This document shows, piece by piece, positions 6,765-8,741 of a stretch of DNA of 8,741 nt (its first letter is position 1; every line of letters starts with the position of its first letter). The position numbers and the translations under genes are program-made. This DNA comes from Spirochaetaceae bacterium (GTDB lineage: Bacteria > Spirochaetota > Spirochaetia > SZUA-6 > RPPD01), in NCBI GenBank assembly GCA_003818675.1, contig RPPD01000060.1, forward strand, positions 1-8,741. Direction: 5' to 3'. A model generated the notes under the pieces. It was not told the origin of the DNA and did no database searches. It saw nothing but the letters and a program-made list of their open reading frames with translations.

Positions 6765-8741
6765 ATGATAAGAATTGACATGGCATTAATACTGTCCGCC
6801 ATCAGCCTGATGTGTGTGAGCGGTCTTCCCGCATGCATTTTCCCGGCTAAGTCGCGTGCCGGACAGCGTTTGACGACAATCCTGCTTTCCATGGGCAGCA
6901 TCACCGGACTTGCGGGCATCGCGATTGCGTTTGGCCTGAATGCACAGGCGCCATCCATGCCGGCCATTACCGCATTGACCGGAGAAGTGCTGAATTTTAG
7001 CTGGTTTTTGCCGTGGGGAAGCTTTACCGTGGCAATTGATCCCTTAGGCGCTGTTTTTCTCGGGCTGATTTTTTTCATTTCGCCCCTGGGCTGTGTCTAC
7101 GGGCTGGGCTACTGGAAACAACAGGAGCATTCGGAAAACGGAAGGCGCCTGGGATTGTTCTATGGATTGCTAGCAGGCTCCATGGCCATGGTCGTGATCG
7201 AGCGCGACGGAATCCTTATCCTGATCGCATGGGAGATAATGGCGCTTGCGGCTTACTTTGCCGCCACCGCGGACAGCGCTGATCCGCAAGTCCGCAAGGC
7301 GGGATGGGTCTTTCTCGTGGCCACGCATATCGGAACGCTCTTTCTCTTTGGGATGTTCGCCCTGATGCGATATGCGACAGGTTCCTTCTATATCGGGGAT
7401 GCCGGAAGCCTGATGCCCGGCATGATGACTCAGGAAATTGCCGGTGTTGTATTCATGCTGGCAGTCGTCGGTTTTGGTTTCAAGGCCGGATTCATGCCAC
7501 TCCACGTGTGGCTTCCCGGCGCGCATGCCACGGCGCCCAGCCATGTATCTGCAATCATGTCCGGGGTCATGCTCAAGATGGGCATCTATGGCATATTGCG
7601 GATAACCGCGCTTTTTTCGACGAACGAAGCGTGGTGGGGTATTGTGCTTCTGGTCACGGGCGCAGTCACGGGACTTGCCGCTATCATCTTTGCCCTGGGA
7701 CAGCACGACCTGAAGCGGCTCCTCGCGTACTCCAGCATTGAAAACATTGGAATCATAGCCATGGGCATTGGCCTGGCACTTATGGGCAGAAGCGCGGGCA
7801 GGCCGGACTGGACCATGCTGGGACTCGCGGGTGCGCTTCTCCATGTCGTAAACCACGGGCTTTTCAAGTCGATGATGTTTTTCAATGCCGGAGCAATCAT
7901 TCATGCTGCAAATACACGTGAGATAGACAAGCTCGGCGGACTTTCAAAAAAAATGCCCGCGATCGCGTTTTTTTTCCTCCTTGGTTCAGTTGCGATCTGC
8001 GCGCTTCCGCCCTTTAACGGCTTTGTGAGCGAATGGTTTGTGTACATGGGGCTTTTTAAAACGCTTACTGACGTATCGGCTAAGGATTTCATGTTCACCG
8101 CAAGCGCGGCCGCGGGGCTCGCCATGACAGGCGCGCTCGCGGTTGCCTGCTTTGTAAAACTCTTTGGCGCCATATTTTCAGGCTCGCCGCGTTCGGAAGC
8201 GACAGGCCATGCGCATGATCCTGAAAGAAACATGCTTGTCCCGGTGGTTGTTCTGGCCGCGGCCTGCGCGACAATAGGACTTGTGCCGGCAGCGATTGTA
8301 CCGTTCCTGGAACAGGCTGTTTTGTCGTGGAGTGCCTCGGCAGAAACGGCTCAAGCTGTCGGCACGGTTTCGCCATCGCTTCAGGAGAGCCTTGCACCGA
8401 TTCAGTGGATCGGAATTGCGTCCTTTGCCGTTATCGCGTTCACGGGCCTCGGCATGTTTATCCTGTTTGTTCTGCAGAAAAGAAAGACCGCCGGAGAACC
8501 CGGCACCTGGGACTGCGGCTATGCCGCGCCCACTGCCAGGATGCAGTATACGGGCTCGTCGTTCACACAAACGCTTGTGGGGCTTTTCAGGCTCATCCTG
8601 TGGCCAAAGATGCACGCGCCGGAAGTGAAGACCGCGTTTCCAAAGACAACGAGGTTTGCGGGCAATGTGCCTGATACAATTCTGTCGAGAGTCGTGATGC
8701 CGTTTTTCAATCTCGCGGGAAAATACGTGCCGAGGATAAGG
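6765..8741 (+). CDS. HyfB/HycC-type (NuoL-like) proton-conducting membrane subunit, second copy (3' end cut by window)
   Basis: The frame starts at ATG 6765 with AAGGA (6753-6757) seven bases upstream, twelve bases after the stop of the first copy, and remains open for 659 codons to the edge. By alignment with its neighbour only about 40 residues, including the last membrane helix, are missing. The same buried charges occur: Glu157 in AWEIMALAA, Lys240 in GFGFKAGFMPLH, Lys271 in VMLKMGIYG, QHDLKRLLAYSSIENIG (313-329), His360 and His364 in LLHVVNHGLFKS, Glu423 in FVSEWF and Lys465 in ACFVKLF. The HyfB-branch tail motif GTWDCGYAAPTARMQYTGSS begins at residue 580. It differs from copy 1 mainly at the N-terminus, in the loop around residues 60-80 and in the region 520-550 before the tail motif. 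Both copies keep all apparent proton-path residues, so both are probably functional pumping subunits. Tandem copies of this branch suggest a complex with at least two antiporter-like modules. Membrane subunits of the NuoH type and catalytic subunits would be expected just beyond the right edge. Confidence 0.9.
   Translation, partial: MIRIDMALILSAISLMCVSGLPACIFPAKSRAGQRLTTILLSMGSITGLAGIAIAFGLNAQAPSMPAITALTGEVLNFSWFLPWGSFTVAIDPLGAVFLGLIFFISPLGCVYGLGYWKQQEHSENGRRLGLFYGLLAGSMAMVVIERDGILILIAWEIMALAAYFAATADSADPQVRKAGWVFLVATHIGTLFLFGMFALMRYATGSFYIGDAGSLMPGMMTQEIAGVVFMLAVVGFGFKAGFMPLHVWLPGAHATAPSHVSAIMSGVMLKMGIYGILRITALFSTNEAWWGIVLLVTGAVTGLAAIIFALGQHDLKRLLAYSSIENIGIIAMGIGLALMGRSAGRPDWTMLGLAGALLHVVNHGLFKSMMFFNAGAIIHAANTREIDKLGGLSKKMPAIAFFFLLGSVAICALPPFNGFVSEWFVYMGLFKTLTDVSAKDFMFTASAAAGLAMTGALAVACFVKLFGAIFSGSPRSEATGHAHDPERNMLVPVVVLAAACATIGLVPAAIVPFLEQAVLSWSASAETAQAVGTVSPSLQESLAPIQWIGIASFAVIAFTGLGMFILFVLQKRKTAGEPGTWDCGYAAPTARMQYTGSSFTQTLVGLFRLILWPKMHAPEVKTAFPKTTRFAGNVPDTILSRVVMPFFNLAGKYVPRIR

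Noticed and set aside
6775..6780. TTGACA at the start of the second pump gene
   Set aside because: It lies within the coding sequence just after the start codon; the twelve-base gap and good Shine-Dalgarno indicate readthrough from the upstream gene.
7170..7904. Long reverse-strand open frame of 244 codons inside the second pump gene
   Set aside because: It is the complement of a well-conserved membrane protein; its translation is rich in His, Arg, Asp and Lys with no domain, and no start signal is evident. The same applies to 4276-4788 and 6110-6610 on the minus strand.
1..8741. CRISPR arrays, tRNA or rRNA genes, insertion sequences
   Set aside because: No regularly spaced direct repeats, no cloverleaf-like or ribosomal RNA sequence, and no transposase motifs or terminal inverted repeats were seen.

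Overview
The window is bacterial DNA with dense coding, short leaders carrying clear Shine-Dalgarno sites, and moderately high G+C. It contains no RNA genes, mobile elements or CRISPR arrays that I can see. The organism cannot be named from this piece. A membrane-embedded, complex I-like proton-pump module beside a PTS-type regulator suggests a Gram-negative anaerobe or facultative anaerobe. The N-terminal wording of the acyl-CoA ligase vaguely recalls spirochaete proteins, but that is a weak impression.

Layout. (1) Positions 1-135, minus strand: the first 45 residues of an unidentified membrane protein that runs off the left edge. (2) 201-1343, plus strand, divergent from it: a membrane protein with two successive 2TM-type hairpins followed by a long coiled coil. 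(3) 1416-3885, minus strand: a two-gene operon with a class I SAM-dependent methyltransferase first and an AMP-forming long-chain acyl-CoA synthetase second. The ligase's Shine-Dalgarno overlaps the methyltransferase stop. (4) 3886-4027: an AT-rich divergent promoter region with a perfect TTGACA box facing right and a perfect TATAAT box facing left. (5) 4028-8741, plus strand: an operon of three genes spaced 16 and 12 bases apart. The first encodes a one-protein fusion of an excisionase/MerR-type helix-turn-helix with a PTS EIIA (fructose/PtsN type) domain. It is followed by two tandem paralogous HyfB/HycC-type (NuoL-like) proton-conducting membrane subunits of about 660-670 residues. The second is cut by the right edge.

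How they work together. The right half looks like the start of a large gene cluster for a membrane-bound, ion-translocating redox complex (group 4 [NiFe] hydrogenase-like or an ancestral complex I-like machine). No catalytic or electron-transfer subunit is visible here, so the redox partner is unknown. The fused HTH-EIIA protein is placed to tie expression of this complex to the phosphorylation state of a phosphotransferase relay; that role is inferred from position and domains. The left half is lipid and membrane housekeeping with no evident link to the right half.
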